A DNA stretch of 64,000 bases from Candidatus Gastranaerophilales bacterium. Its GTDB lineage: Bacteria; Cyanobacteriota; Vampirovibrionia; Gastranaerophilales; Gastranaerophilaceae. The stretch is taken from positions 110,071 to 174,070 of the forward strand of contig CALUQN010000003.1 in assembly GCA_944322945.1 (NCBI GenBank), given 5' to 3'. The position numbers and the translations under genes are program-made. Within the stretch, counting starts at the first letter, position 1. The number at the start of each line of letters is the position of its first letter. This document shows positions 7,761 to 16,439 of the stretch, in pieces. The notes beneath the pieces were generated by a model that worked only from the letters and a program-made list of their open reading frames with translations, was not told the origin of the DNA and ran no database searches.

Positions 7761-9707
7761 ATGAAAAGACTTAAATCTAAACTATTTTATATATACGCAT
7801 TTTTGATACATATATTGCTTTCTGTAGTCATAATATTTGCATCATGGGAATTCCTTGAATACAAAGCCTACAATTTTATGATGAAAAACGTAACGGCAAA
7901 ACCGACTGTCTCGAAAGATATTGTAATAATATCAATAGATAACCAGTCTGTATCACGCTACAGATGGCCCTGGAAGCGTGAGTTGTATTCATATATTTTT
8001 GAATACTTAAACACATACTCTAATACCAAAGCCATTGGATACGACGCGATTTTGAGTGTATTGGATGCAGAAAATCCTGAGTCTGACGCAAAATTTTTCG
8101 AACAATTAAAAAAGACACAAAATGCCGTTGTAGGCTTCATACCAATGAGAGAAAACATCTCTATGGAAGAAACAGACCCGCAGTTTTTAAAAGATTTTTA
8201 CGAAAAATTCGGAATAACTATCCATGACATGCGTAAAAAGAAAATACCCGGGCGCTACAACTCTATAATTCGTTTTCCGGCGCCGTACTTTGACGCAGTT
8301 AAAAATGCAGCCTCTGTAAAGGCTTCAACTGCTCTATACGGATACTTGCAGTCTGCTGACAGCATAGTGAGCGTAAATGACAAAATGTATCCCGTTCTTG
8401 CGCTTAGAATTTACATGCTGATTAACGGTGCTAAAGAACTTATCCTGACGGATAAAGAAATTATTATCCCGAACACCGGAAAAAAAATACCTGTAATGAA
8501 CTCTATGATTGGTTCACAAACCCTCATCACATACAAAAAAAAGATGAAAAACAGCGATTACTCGCATATAAAATATTCTGCCTCTGATATTATTGATTCA
8601 CTAATGCTGCTTAAACAGGGTAAAAAACCGATAATAGACCCGCACGAATTTGACGGGAAAATTGTATTTGTAGGAGGAAATGCACAGGCTGCAGCTATAG
8701 GTCCGGTCGATGCTATCCCGACGCCCATGATGGAAAATCATCCGGGAGTTGATATTCAAGCCACTATACTTGACAATATTATCAACTCGGAATTCACGAG
8801 ACAATCCTCTATACTGTTTGATTTGGCTCTCCTTGCCATACTCACTGCCGGCACAATTTATTTGATATTAAAACTTTCATTCTTCAAATCCCTGATTTCT
8901 GTAATCCTTCTTGGGATAATTTACACGATATTTTCTGTTTATTGCTTCAAATTCAATATCGCTGTAAACGTGATAACACCGCTTCTGGTTCAATTAAGCA
9001 CGCTCATATTCGGGTATTCTTACAGATTTATACTTGAGGGCAGAAATAAAGAAAAAATCAAGCAGGCAATGGGCAAGTATATTTCGCAAGACGTAATGAA
9101 AAACGTTGTGCAAAACATTGATGACATTCGTCTTGGCGGCAAAAAGGCAGTTGTCACTGTTTTATTTGCAGATATTCGCGGCTTCACCAGCATGAGCGAA
9201 AAAATGACAGCCGAAGATGTCTCCAAAATTTTAAACGAATATTTCACGGAAATTGAGCCGATAATATCAAAATATAACGGCGTAATCAATAAATTTATCG
9301 GAGACGCTGTAATGGCCGTATTCGGAGACCCGATAGAGGACTTAAACCACCCTGTAAATGCTGTAAGATGTGCTAATGAGATGCTGAAAAAAGTTGACCA
9401 GCTTCAGGATAAATGGCTTTTTGAAGGCAAGCCTAAAATTGAAATCGGCATAGGAATCAACACAGGGGAAGCATTTGTAGGGAACATAGGTTCTGAAAAA
9501 CGGCTTGAATATACAGTAATAGGCGACACCGTAAACCTCGCAAGCAGAATTGAAAGTTACAATAAAGTTTATAAAACAAATCTTTTGATAAGCAGCTCAA
9601 CATACTCTTACGTTAGCGGAATTGCAGACGTAATCAAAATCAGCGAGGTTACAATCCGCGGTAAATCTAAAAAAATGGACATCTATGAAGTTTTGAGGCT
9701 TTCGTAA
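7761..9707 (+). CDS. CHASE2-domain class III adenylate cyclase
   Basis: A 648-aa membrane sensor that should make cAMP from ATP. One N-terminal membrane helix (residues ~9-28) is followed by an extracytoplasmic CHASE2 domain (~40-345), three membrane helices (~350-425) and a cytoplasmic cyclase catalytic domain (~460-645). Metal-binding Asp471 (FADIRGF) and Asp515 (FIGDAVMAVFG) are present, as is Lys511 for adenine recognition; VIGDTVNLASRIE completes the active site. The gene is divergent from eda and is followed 2 bp later by recG. The CHASE2-cyclase layout is common in Cyanobacteria. Confidence 0.93.
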   Translation: MKRLKSKLFYIYAFLIHILLSVVIIFASWEFLEYKAYNFMMKNVTAKPTVSKDIVIISIDNQSVSRYRWPWKRELYSYIFEYLNTYSNTKAIGYDAILSVLDAENPESDAKFFEQLKKTQNAVVGFIPMRENISMEETDPQFLKDFYEKFGITIHDMRKKKIPGRYNSIIRFPAPYFDAVKNAASVKASTALYGYLQSADSIVSVNDKMYPVLALRIYMLINGAKELILTDKEIIIPNTGKKIPVMNSMIGSQTLITYKKKMKNSDYSHIKYSASDIIDSLMLLKQGKKPIIDPHEFDGKIVFVGGNAQAAAIGPVDAIPTPMMENHPGVDIQATILDNIINSEFTRQSSILFDLALLAILTAGTIYLILKLSFFKSLISVILLGIIYTIFSVYCFKFNIAVNVITPLLVQLSTLIFGYSYRFILEGRNKEKIKQAMGKYISQDVMKNVVQNIDDIRLGGKKAVVTVLFADIRGFTSMSEKMTAEDVSKILNEYFTEIEPIISKYNGVINKFIGDAVMAVFGDPIEDLNHPVNAVRCANEMLKKVDQLQDKWLFEGKPKIEIGIGINTGEAFVGNIGSEKRLEYTVIGDTVNLASRIESYNKVYKTNLLISSSTYSYVSGIADVIKISEVTIRGKSKKMDIYEVLRLS

Positions 9708-9709
9708 CC

Positions 9710-12103
9710 GTGGAAAATCTTGAGCAAATCAGAACTGCAATAGAACTTGAGGTTAAGCACAGATACATTGATATCCGAGGCAAAAAACAAACCTTTTCTT
9801 CATTTATAAAGAACGAAGCGCTCAAGATGTACAAACTAACTAACAAATCACCCCGCTGGGAGATTATTGCAGAAATCTTTGCCCACTATCCATGTGATAG
9901 CGTACAAGGACGCCGCCGCGCCATAGAAAGGCTCATTAAAGTCATACAATCCGAAATTAAAACAAAAAATTCACCTGAAAAAAAAGAGGAAAATCCAAAA
10001 TCAAAACCTTTTTCAACCGACCCGGCAGAAATCGAGGTTATGTATGTAAAAGGCGTCGGTCCAAAACTGGCTTATAAATTAAATAAAATCGGAATTTTTA
10101 CAGCGCAGGATTTGATAATGTATTTTCCAAAGCGCCATATTGATTACTCTGCAAGAACACTCATCAGAGACTTAAAAGAAGGCGAAAATACAACAATTTT
10201 CGGATATATCAAATCTGTTTCAGCATTTAACTCAAAAAATAATCTGTCTGTCGTAAAAGTTGTCATATCTGATGAAACAGGCACACTTGAACTCGGATTT
10301 TTTCAAGCAAAATCAAACAGATTTATACTGGAAAGGATTAAAGCCCAATTTCCGCTGCACGCCGGTATAATGGTTTCCGGCAAAGTCAAGCTCAACAACT
10401 ACAACAAAAAACTCACAATTGACAAGCCATCATACTCGATTATGACCGGTGAATTTCTTGAAGACAGTTCAAAGAATCTTAATATAGCAAGAATTGTGCC
10501 GATTTATACTGTTACGGAAGATTTGAGCATTAAAACGCTAAGACGAGCAATTTTTAATGCAATAGAACTCTACAAAGACAAAATTCCAAACATTCTGCCG
10601 CCTGATATGATGCAAAAGCACGGAATTTTGGACAAAAATATTGCAATCCGGCAAATACACTTTCCGGAAACTCAGGAAATGCTGGAGCGTGCCCGTTTCA
10701 GCCTGATTTTTGAAGAACTGTTTCTTGTTCAATTAAAACTCGTCAGACTCCGCGAAAACGCGCGACACAACAACTCTTCACTTGCGCTGCACGTTCAGCA
10801 GAACGGACTTGTAAAACAATTCATAAACAACCTGCCGTTTGAGCTAACAAGCGGACAGAAAAAAGCAGTAAACGAAATCTTGGCAGATATGACATCTGAA
10901 GAACCGATGCAAAGACTTCTTCAAGGTGACGTCGGGAGCGGAAAAACTGTTGTTGCAACCATTATGCTTCTTGCGGCTGTAGAGAACGGCTACCAAGGCG
11001 CAATTATGGCACCTACGGAAATTCTTGCACAGCAGCACTACAATAATCTTGTCCAATGGCTCACTCCAATGGGTTTGAGCGTCGGGCTCTTCTTAGGTTC
11101 ACAAGGCAAAAAAGTCCGTAATGAAATGCTCACAAACCTCAAAAACGGCCAAATGCACATCGCAGTCGGAACTCACGCACTTATACAAGATACAGTTGAC
11201 TTTGCAAACCTTGGTGCAATTGTGGTTGATGAACAGCACAGATTCGGGGTTAAACAGCGTAATATTTTGAGGAAAAAATCACATAATCCGCAAATGCTCA
11301 CAATGACAGCAACACCTATTCCCAGAACATTGGCACTGACCGTACACGGCGATTTAGACCTGACTATTATTGATGAACTGCCAAAAGGTCGTCTGCCTAT
11401 CAAAACAAGCCTTACAAGCTCGCACAGAGGGGTCTATGAGCTTATAAAAACAGAAGTCAATTCAGGAAGACAAGCCTACATTGTGTACCCGCTTATTGAT
11501 GAAAGTGAAACGCTTTCTGCAAAAGCAGCTACCATTGAAGCAGAGAAACTCCAAACCGAAATTTTTCCGCAACTCAAAATCGGACTTCTGCACGGTAAAC
11601 TTAAAAACGATGAAAAAGAACAGGTTATGGCAGACTTCAAAAATAAAAAATACGATATACTGGTCTCGACAACAGTAGTAGAAGTCGGCGTCGACGTTCC
11701 TAATGCAACGGTTATGGTTATAGAAAACGCAGAACGCTTTGGGCTTTCGCAGCTCCACCAGCTCAGAGGACGTGTCGGCAGAAGCGCTCTGCAATCCTAT
11801 TGCGTGCTTGTTTCAGCGTCTAAATCACAAGAAACCAAGGAGCGGCTCAACATAATGACGCAGACAAACGACGGTTTTGTTATTGCAGAAAAAGACTTGC
11901 AGCTTCGCGGGCCCGGAGAATTTCTCGGAACGCGCCAGAGCGGACTGCCTGATTTGATAATTTCCGACATAGTGCGGGACGCAAAAATCCTTGAGCTTGC
12001 TCGCAATGAGGCTATTGATTTCATAAAAACCCGTGATATGACAGCTTATCCGGCATTGAATTCAGCCACATCCCTACAGTTATTCAGCGGTTTAGACGTT
12101 TGA
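9710..12103 (+). CDS. recG: ATP-dependent DNA helicase RecG
   Basis: A 797-aa branch-migrating helicase for stalled forks and recombination intermediates. It uses a GTG start; GAGG lies 11 bases upstream. Residues ~1-105 are an extension beyond the ~690-aa E. coli protein, then come a helix-hairpin-like segment (VKGVGPKLAYKLNKIGI), the wedge OB domain, Walker A GDVGSGKT at 406-413, DEQH at 507-510, TATPIPRT and the QLRGRVGR motif. The gene follows the cyclase by 2 bp and may be co-transcribed. Similar N-terminal extensions occur in cyanobacterial RecG. Confidence 0.95.
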   Translation: MENLEQIRTAIELEVKHRYIDIRGKKQTFSSFIKNEALKMYKLTNKSPRWEIIAEIFAHYPCDSVQGRRRAIERLIKVIQSEIKTKNSPEKKEENPKSKPFSTDPAEIEVMYVKGVGPKLAYKLNKIGIFTAQDLIMYFPKRHIDYSARTLIRDLKEGENTTIFGYIKSVSAFNSKNNLSVVKVVISDETGTLELGFFQAKSNRFILERIKAQFPLHAGIMVSGKVKLNNYNKKLTIDKPSYSIMTGEFLEDSSKNLNIARIVPIYTVTEDLSIKTLRRAIFNAIELYKDKIPNILPPDMMQKHGILDKNIAIRQIHFPETQEMLERARFSLIFEELFLVQLKLVRLRENARHNNSSLALHVQQNGLVKQFINNLPFELTSGQKKAVNEILADMTSEEPMQRLLQGDVGSGKTVVATIMLLAAVENGYQGAIMAPTEILAQQHYNNLVQWLTPMGLSVGLFLGSQGKKVRNEMLTNLKNGQMHIAVGTHALIQDTVDFANLGAIVVDEQHRFGVKQRNILRKKSHNPQMLTMTATPIPRTLALTVHGDLDLTIIDELPKGRLPIKTSLTSSHRGVYELIKTEVNSGRQAYIVYPLIDESETLSAKAATIEAEKLQTEIFPQLKIGLLHGKLKNDEKEQVMADFKNKKYDILVSTTVVEVGVDVPNATVMVIENAERFGLSQLHQLRGRVGRSALQSYCVLVSASKSQETKERLNIMTQTNDGFVIAEKDLQLRGPGEFLGTRQSGLPDLIISDIVRDAKILELARNEAIDFIKTRDMTAYPALNSATSLQLFSGLDV

Positions 12104-12129
12104 TATGTAATGTTTTGTAACAATTTACT

Positions 12130-12152
12130 CTAAAAATATACCATATTTTTAG
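12130..12152 (+). promoter_or_regulatory. Perfect palindrome, candidate operator
   Basis: A 10-bp perfect inverted repeat, CTAAAAATAT (12130-12139) and ATATTTTTAG (12143-12152), is separated by ACC. It lies 9 bp upstream of a TATAAT at 12162-12167 in the gap before the glycine-rich protein, overlapping where a -35 box would be. Its right half recurs at 17806-17826 inside another promoter. Confidence 0.5.
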
Positions 12153-12324
12153 AAAAAATGTTATAATATATATATAAGGGATATAAACCAGATTACACTA
12201 GAACAATAATCAACTCACAAATGCTATTGTAAAGAATTGTAACGAAATTGAACATTTCGCGCAATTATGCAAAGCGTATATACTTTATATATATAAAGCA
12301 CGAATAAACCAAGGAGATGAGTTT

Positions 12325-13668
12325 ATGGCATTCATTCAAGCAGTAAGACCAGGCGGCTGGGGCAAGTTTAGCACACCGGCAGTAATTAACAAAACGAATA
12401 TCGTCGGCAGCTTCAACAATTATGGCGGAGGCTTTGGTGTCGGTATGCCTATGTATGGCGGCGGTATGATGATGGGCGGTTGTACGATGGATTACGGATG
12501 CTATGGCGGCGGCGGAATGAAACCGTTCTGGGGTGGATTTTTAGGCGGCTTCCTTGGCGGCATACTTAACTTCTTTGGCGGAGGCGGCGGCAGTCGAGTA
12601 AGCGACGCCTCATCTGTCTACGCCTACCAGCAAGGTCCTGGAGGAGGTGGCAATGACGTTGACGGACTCCAGAAACTTCTTGGCAAGGACTATAATGTAT
12701 CATTCTTGAATGGAGAATATGCTGTCAAAGATAAAGATGGTAATATTCTGACAGGTAAAACACCTCAAGATATTATTGATCAGATTAATGGCGGCGGTAC
12801 AACTACAGGTGCGGCAACACGTGTTGGAGGTTCCGGAACTGGCACTACACCTACAGGCAAAGACCAACTTGCAGAGGAATGCGCAAAATTTAATGAAAAA
12901 TATACAGGTCAAGGTGCAAATCTTGAAGTAATTACAGACCCGAATGATCCTAACAAAAATGAGTATAAATTGACATATACAACTACAGATAAGGATGGCA
13001 AACCAAAACAAGAAACAGCAACAGTAAAAACAGTCATAGAAGCTGAAAATCTATTAAGCTCAAAGGGCATTAAACCGAGTGGCGGAACAGGAGCCGCAGG
13101 CGGAACCGGTAACCAAGGTGGTACAGGAGCTGCTGGAGGCACAGGCGGTGCTGGCGGAGCCGGTAACAAAGGCGGCGGAACAGGCACAGTATCACCGGAA
13201 GCAGACTTTGAAAAATTGCTGAATAAGTCTAAGTTCCCAGATTGGTCTTACGACCCGCAAAAAGGTCTGACTATCAATGGTAAAACTTACAAAACACCTG
13301 AAGATGCATACAAAGATCTAAAAGGATTTGATACAGTCGGCAGCAACGGGTTTGATCTGAACGCACTGAATAATCAGGCAGTTGATGTAATTGACCACGA
13401 CGATAAAGTCGGTGACATAATAGGAAAAACTGCAACTGTATCAGGAAGCACAATGACAATTAACGGTCACACCTACGAAGTTGTATCAGGCGGCGGTGAT
13501 GCAAATCACATCTACTTAAAAGATACAAATCCAACTAAAACTGGCGCAGGTAATCAAGTATACATCCTTGAAAAAGGAGCTGACGGCAAATACAGATTAA
13601 GCCAATATGAAGATACAACAAATACAGAAGGCTATGGTATAGCAGCACACCCTGGATTTAACGCATAA
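12325..13668 (+). CDS. Glycine-rich hypothetical protein
   Basis: A 447-aa low-complexity protein I cannot assign. Residues ~30-95 are Gly/Met/Tyr-rich (clusters such as YGGGMMMGG), with a hydrophobic GGFLGGFLGGILNFFGGG segment near 70-87. Two weak similar units follow: residues ~110-150 and ~295-335 both contain a short hydrophobic-charged strand pattern ending in a KTPQD/KTPED-like turn. These are separated by Gly/Thr linkers (~150-170 and ~250-290). AAGGAG stands before the ATG, and a 221-bp upstream gap contains TATAAT (12162-12167) and a TTGTAACAA motif (12115). It may be a secreted or surface protein without a classical signal peptide. Confidence 0.8.
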   Translation: MAFIQAVRPGGWGKFSTPAVINKTNIVGSFNNYGGGFGVGMPMYGGGMMMGGCTMDYGCYGGGGMKPFWGGFLGGFLGGILNFFGGGGGSRVSDASSVYAYQQGPGGGGNDVDGLQKLLGKDYNVSFLNGEYAVKDKDGNILTGKTPQDIIDQINGGGTTTGAATRVGGSGTGTTPTGKDQLAEECAKFNEKYTGQGANLEVITDPNDPNKNEYKLTYTTTDKDGKPKQETATVKTVIEAENLLSSKGIKPSGGTGAAGGTGNQGGTGAAGGTGGAGGAGNKGGGTGTVSPEADFEKLLNKSKFPDWSYDPQKGLTINGKTYKTPEDAYKDLKGFDTVGSNGFDLNALNNQAVDVIDHDDKVGDIIGKTATVSGSTMTINGHTYEVVSGGGDANHIYLKDTNPTKTGAGNQVYILEKGADGKYRLSQYEDTTNTEGYGIAAHPGFNA

Positions 13669-13687
13669 ATTTAAAAATAAACATACA

Positions 13688-13720
13688 AAGGCGGGACTTG
13701 AAAAGGTTCCGCCTTTTTGG
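13688..13720 (+). terminator. Rho-independent terminator
   Basis: AAGGCGG-GAC pairs with GTT-CCGCCTTTTT around a short loop, 20 bp after the glycine-rich gene. Confidence 0.8.
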
Positions 13721-13742
13721 TCTTATAGAACAAAATAAAACC

Positions 13743-13811
13743 TGTCATTCTGAGGGCTTTAGCCCGAAGAATCTCTTTTATTTAGATACTTCGCTAACGC
13801 TCAGGATGACG
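13743..13811. repeat. Palindromic intergenic repeat (MITE/REP-like)
   Basis: TGTCATTCTGAG (13743-13754) is matched by CTCAGGATGACG (13800-13811) as near-perfect inverted ends. Inside are GGGCTTTAGCCC and a GAAGAATCT/AGATACTTC pair. A 28-bp internal stretch recurs at 31233-31260, so it is a dispersed element. This type of TGTCATTCTGAG repeat is common in many bacterial genomes. Confidence 0.75.
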
Positions 13812-13865
13812 CAATTTTGAAAATTTTGGGCGTGATTTGCTATGTAAAGCCCCGCATCTTTTATA

Positions 13866-13894
13866 TTTACAAAATCCTGAAAAAATCGTATAAT
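13866..13894 (+). promoter_or_regulatory. Promoter of rpiB
   Basis: TTTACA (13866-13871), a 17-bp spacer and TATAAT (13889-13894) lie 34 bp upstream of the rpiB start. Confidence 0.7.
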
Positions 13895-13928
13895 TGATTA
13901 CACACATAAAGAAAGGAGTGTTTATTAT

Positions 13929-14366
13929 ATGGAAGATTTAAGAGTAGCAATAGGCTCAGACCACGGTGGATTTTTTTATAAACAAAAAATCATAGAATAC
14001 CTGAAATCAAGAAACATCCCGTTTACGGATGTAGGAACATACACACGTGAGGCATGCGACTACCCTAAAATTGCGCACGATGTAGCAGAACTCGTCATTT
14101 CAGGTCAGGCAAACCGCGGCATTCTCATCTGCGGAACCGGTATAGGTATGTCAATTGCTGCAAACAAAGTTCACGGTATAAGAGCTGCTCTGTGCGGAGA
14201 TACATATTCTGCAAGAGTATCAAGAGCACACAACAATGCAAATGTTTTGTGTCTTGGTGAACGTGTTATCGGTGAACACCTTGCACTTGATATCGTTGAT
14301 ATCTGGCTGAAATCAGCGTTTGAAGACGGCACAAGACACGCACGCAGAGTAGGCATGATTGAGTAG
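13929..14366 (+). CDS. rpiB: Ribose-5-phosphate isomerase B
   Basis: A 145-aa RpiB/LacAB-family isomerase interconverting ribose-5-phosphate and ribulose-5-phosphate. The start GSDHGG (residues 9-14), the active-site loop CGTGIGMSIAANK and the ARxSRAHNNANVL segment are all present, with the family's usual length. AAAGGAG stands upstream of the ATG and a good promoter precedes it. rsfS follows 18 bp later, so they probably form an operon. Confidence 0.95.
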   Translation: MEDLRVAIGSDHGGFFYKQKIIEYLKSRNIPFTDVGTYTREACDYPKIAHDVAELVISGQANRGILICGTGIGMSIAANKVHGIRAALCGDTYSARVSRAHNNANVLCLGERVIGEHLALDIVDIWLKSAFEDGTRHARRVGMIE

Positions 14367-14384
14367 TGGCGAGGCTTGAGACAA

Positions 14385-14777
14385 GTGGAAGAATTAACCT
14401 CACATAAACTCGCTTGTATTGTTGCAAGAGTTCTTGATGACAAACTGGCAAAAGACATTACGATATTGAATATCAGTAACGTCTCGTCACTGGCAGACTT
14501 TTTTGTAATAGCCACAGCTGATTCCACTCCGCATGTAAAAGCACTGATGGAGGAAGTCAAAGACCGGATTAAGTCACTGTTTTCCAGGCTGCCTGTCAGA
14601 ATGGAAAATGACGCAAAAAACCGCTGGAATTTACTGGATTACGGCGATGTTGTTGTCCACATTCTGCACAAGGATGAGCGGGAAACCTATGCGATTGAAA
14701 AATTCTGGAGCAACGCTTTCAGCATCTCGGAAGATGAGTGGAAAGAAGCTTCCAAGGATTATTCACAATACAAATAA
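14385..14777 (+). CDS. rsfS: Ribosome silencing factor RsfS (Iojap/DUF143)
   Basis: A 130-aa protein that binds ribosomal protein uL14 and blocks 30S-50S joining under starvation. The conserved core is seen: DITILNISNVSSLADFFVIA, then RWNLLDYGDVVVHI and ERETYAIEKFW. I chose the GTG at 14385 because GAGG (14371-14374) is 10 bases upstream; the TTG at 14376 would be only 1 base away from it. It lies in an operon with rpiB. Confidence 0.93.
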   Translation: MEELTSHKLACIVARVLDDKLAKDITILNISNVSSLADFFVIATADSTPHVKALMEEVKDRIKSLFSRLPVRMENDAKNRWNLLDYGDVVVHILHKDERETYAIEKFWSNAFSISEDEWKEASKDYSQYK

Positions 14778-14783
14778 CATTTT

Positions 14784-14811
14784 AACAAGCCCTGGATTAA
14801 CAGGGCTTGTT
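14784..14811 (+). terminator. Hairpin terminator after rsfS
   Basis: An 11-bp perfect stem AACAAGCCCTG (14784-14794) with CAGGGCTTGTT (14801-14811). The following T-tract is weak (ACATTTC). Confidence 0.7.
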
Positions 14812-14826
14812 ACATTTCTAAACGAT

Positions 14827-14855
14827 TTTACAAACTTTAAAATATAGGCTAAAAT
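14827..14855 (+). promoter_or_regulatory. Promoter giving a leaderless mRNA (TPR protein)
   Basis: TTTACA (14827-14832), 17-bp spacer, TAAAAT (14850-14855), then exactly 6 bases to the ATG at 14862. No Shine-Dalgarno is seen. Confidence 0.65.
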
Positions 14856-14861
14856 ATAAGC

Positions 14862-15935
14862 ATGGAAAATACAAATAAAGATTTAGGACAAAGAATTAAC
14901 GACGCCATCATGGCTATGGCAAAAGATCCGCAAAATGCGGAACACTATCACACCCTTTCAGAGCTTTATCTTGAGCAGCAGGACTATGACAAGGTTATGT
15001 CTGTTCTTGAAAGTTTGCTGACAATCCACCCGAAAGATGTTCAGGCACTTGTCGGCATGGGCACAATGTGGTTTTACGAAAAAGATTTCAGAAAATCTCT
15101 TTCCTACTACAACAAGGCGCTTGAAATTAATCCGAAAAACTATCTGATTTATTACAATATAGGTAATGTTTTTGCGGAATGGAAAAACTTTGACAAAGCT
15201 CTGTTCTATTACAACAGAGCAATTGACCTTAATTCAACGAACCCTGAAATCTACAATGCTATTGCGCTTTTGTATTATGATGTCAACAATTACATCGAAT
15301 CTAAAGCCTATTATGAAAAAGCGCTTTCCTTAGATCCTGAAAACATCACAGCGCTTGTCGATATGGGTAATGTGTGCTTCAAACTTTTTGATTACGCCAC
15401 AGCTCTTGAACTTTATAAGAAAGTTTTTGTACTGAACCCTGACAACAAAATAGTTGCAATTTGTATTGGTAATACACTTACGCTTATGAAGGAAAGAGAG
15501 CAGGCTTACAACTATTTTGAAAAAGCTCTCACTATGGAAGGTGACAATTACAAAGCCTACATCTGTTATGCAATGGCGCTTTCTGAATTTCACGAATATG
15601 ATATTGCTGTTGAGATGTACAAAAGAGCTATCAAAACACAACCTAAGGAAATCAACGCAATTATCCTTCTGGCAAATCTTTATACAAACTTCAATCAGCT
15701 TGATATGGCAATGGATTTGTACAAAGATGCACTTAAAATTAAACCGACAGATGCTGAAACTTATATGCTTCTTGGTAACGCCCACTATCTGAAAGGCGAA
15801 ATTGAACAGGCTATCGCATCCTACAGAGCTTCAATGAAAATTGAACCTGAAAACGATGAATTTAAACTCATTTACCTGCAAATTGTTGACGAATACATAG
15901 ACAAAAAACGTGCAGGAGAACTGGAGGTACACTAA
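14862..15935 (+). CDS. Tetratricopeptide repeat protein
   Basis: A 357-aa soluble protein made almost wholly of TPRs: about nine 34-residue units from residue ~18 to ~345, each with the A-Y-Y-A-P pattern (for example YNKALEINPKNYLIYYNIGN). No signal peptide or lipobox is present, so it is probably cytoplasmic and mediates protein-protein contacts. Its stop codon overlaps the start of the next gene by one base (TAATG), so it is translationally coupled to the small membrane protein. Confidence 0.92.
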   Translation: MENTNKDLGQRINDAIMAMAKDPQNAEHYHTLSELYLEQQDYDKVMSVLESLLTIHPKDVQALVGMGTMWFYEKDFRKSLSYYNKALEINPKNYLIYYNIGNVFAEWKNFDKALFYYNRAIDLNSTNPEIYNAIALLYYDVNNYIESKAYYEKALSLDPENITALVDMGNVCFKLFDYATALELYKKVFVLNPDNKIVAICIGNTLTLMKEREQAYNYFEKALTMEGDNYKAYICYAMALSEFHEYDIAVEMYKRAIKTQPKEINAIILLANLYTNFNQLDMAMDLYKDALKIKPTDAETYMLLGNAHYLKGEIEQAIASYRASMKIEPENDEFKLIYLQIVDEYIDKKRAGELEVH

Positions 15936-16354
15936 TGTACCCTGAAAACAATGAATTTAATAAACCGTTTATGATTGAGCGCATTGTAGCTGCGCTCAGC
16001 TATTTTACTGTTGGTTTTGTCGGATGTGCTTGGCTTATAATCTCAAAATTTGCCGGTCTCAGACTCACCAAATTTTTGACGTTCCACGTATTCCAGTCAA
16101 TTTTTCTATCTATCGGCTACGTGCTTTTGTCATTTTTGGTATCTTTTTTAGTCCAGTTTTTAAGCATGATTCCTTTTATAAACAAAATCACACTGCAAAT
16201 TGTATTTCTGTTAAATATGCCTGTGCTTGCAGGTTATTCTATAATACAAATATTCATATACGGACTTTTGATATATTGCATAGTGACATCATTTGCAGGG
16301 AAATACACCAAAATACCTTATGTTTCTGATATTATCGGATATAATGTCCGCTAA
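15935..16354 (+). CDS. Small membrane protein, possibly Tic20-like
   Basis: A 139-aa protein with about four hydrophobic helices. The sequence LTKFLTFHVFQSIFLSIGY resembles the FxRFHxxQ motif of cyanobacterial Tic20-family and DUF4870-type proteins, and the C-terminus KIPYVSDIIGYNVR matches the ending style of that group. The ATG overlaps the TPR gene stop and GGAGG lies upstream. A role in membrane protein handling with the TPR partner is a guess. The family assignment is tentative. Confidence 0.55.
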   Translation: MYPENNEFNKPFMIERIVAALSYFTVGFVGCAWLIISKFAGLRLTKFLTFHVFQSIFLSIGYVLLSFLVSFLVQFLSMIPFINKITLQIVFLLNMPVLAGYSIIQIFIYGLLIYCIVTSFAGKYTKIPYVSDIIGYNVR

Positions 16355-16378
16355 AAAACAAATCTGCCGCCAATAATG

Positions 16379-16411
16379 AAAAATCCTCCAATCTGAATAA
16401 ATTAGGAGGAT
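16379..16411 (-). terminator. Terminator of the phosphodiester glycosidase gene
   Basis: TCCTCCAAT (16384 onward) pairs with ATTAGGAGGA (to 16411). On the minus strand the stem is followed by TTTTTC, so it mainly serves the minus gene; it may also stop plus-strand transcription. Confidence 0.75.
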
Positions 16412-16439
16412 AGTATATTATGCAACATAGTAACATTAA

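Noticed and set aside
12909..13187. Proline-rich 92-codon ORF on the minus strand
   Set aside because: It is the antisense shadow of glycine-rich repeats in the gene at 12325-13668.
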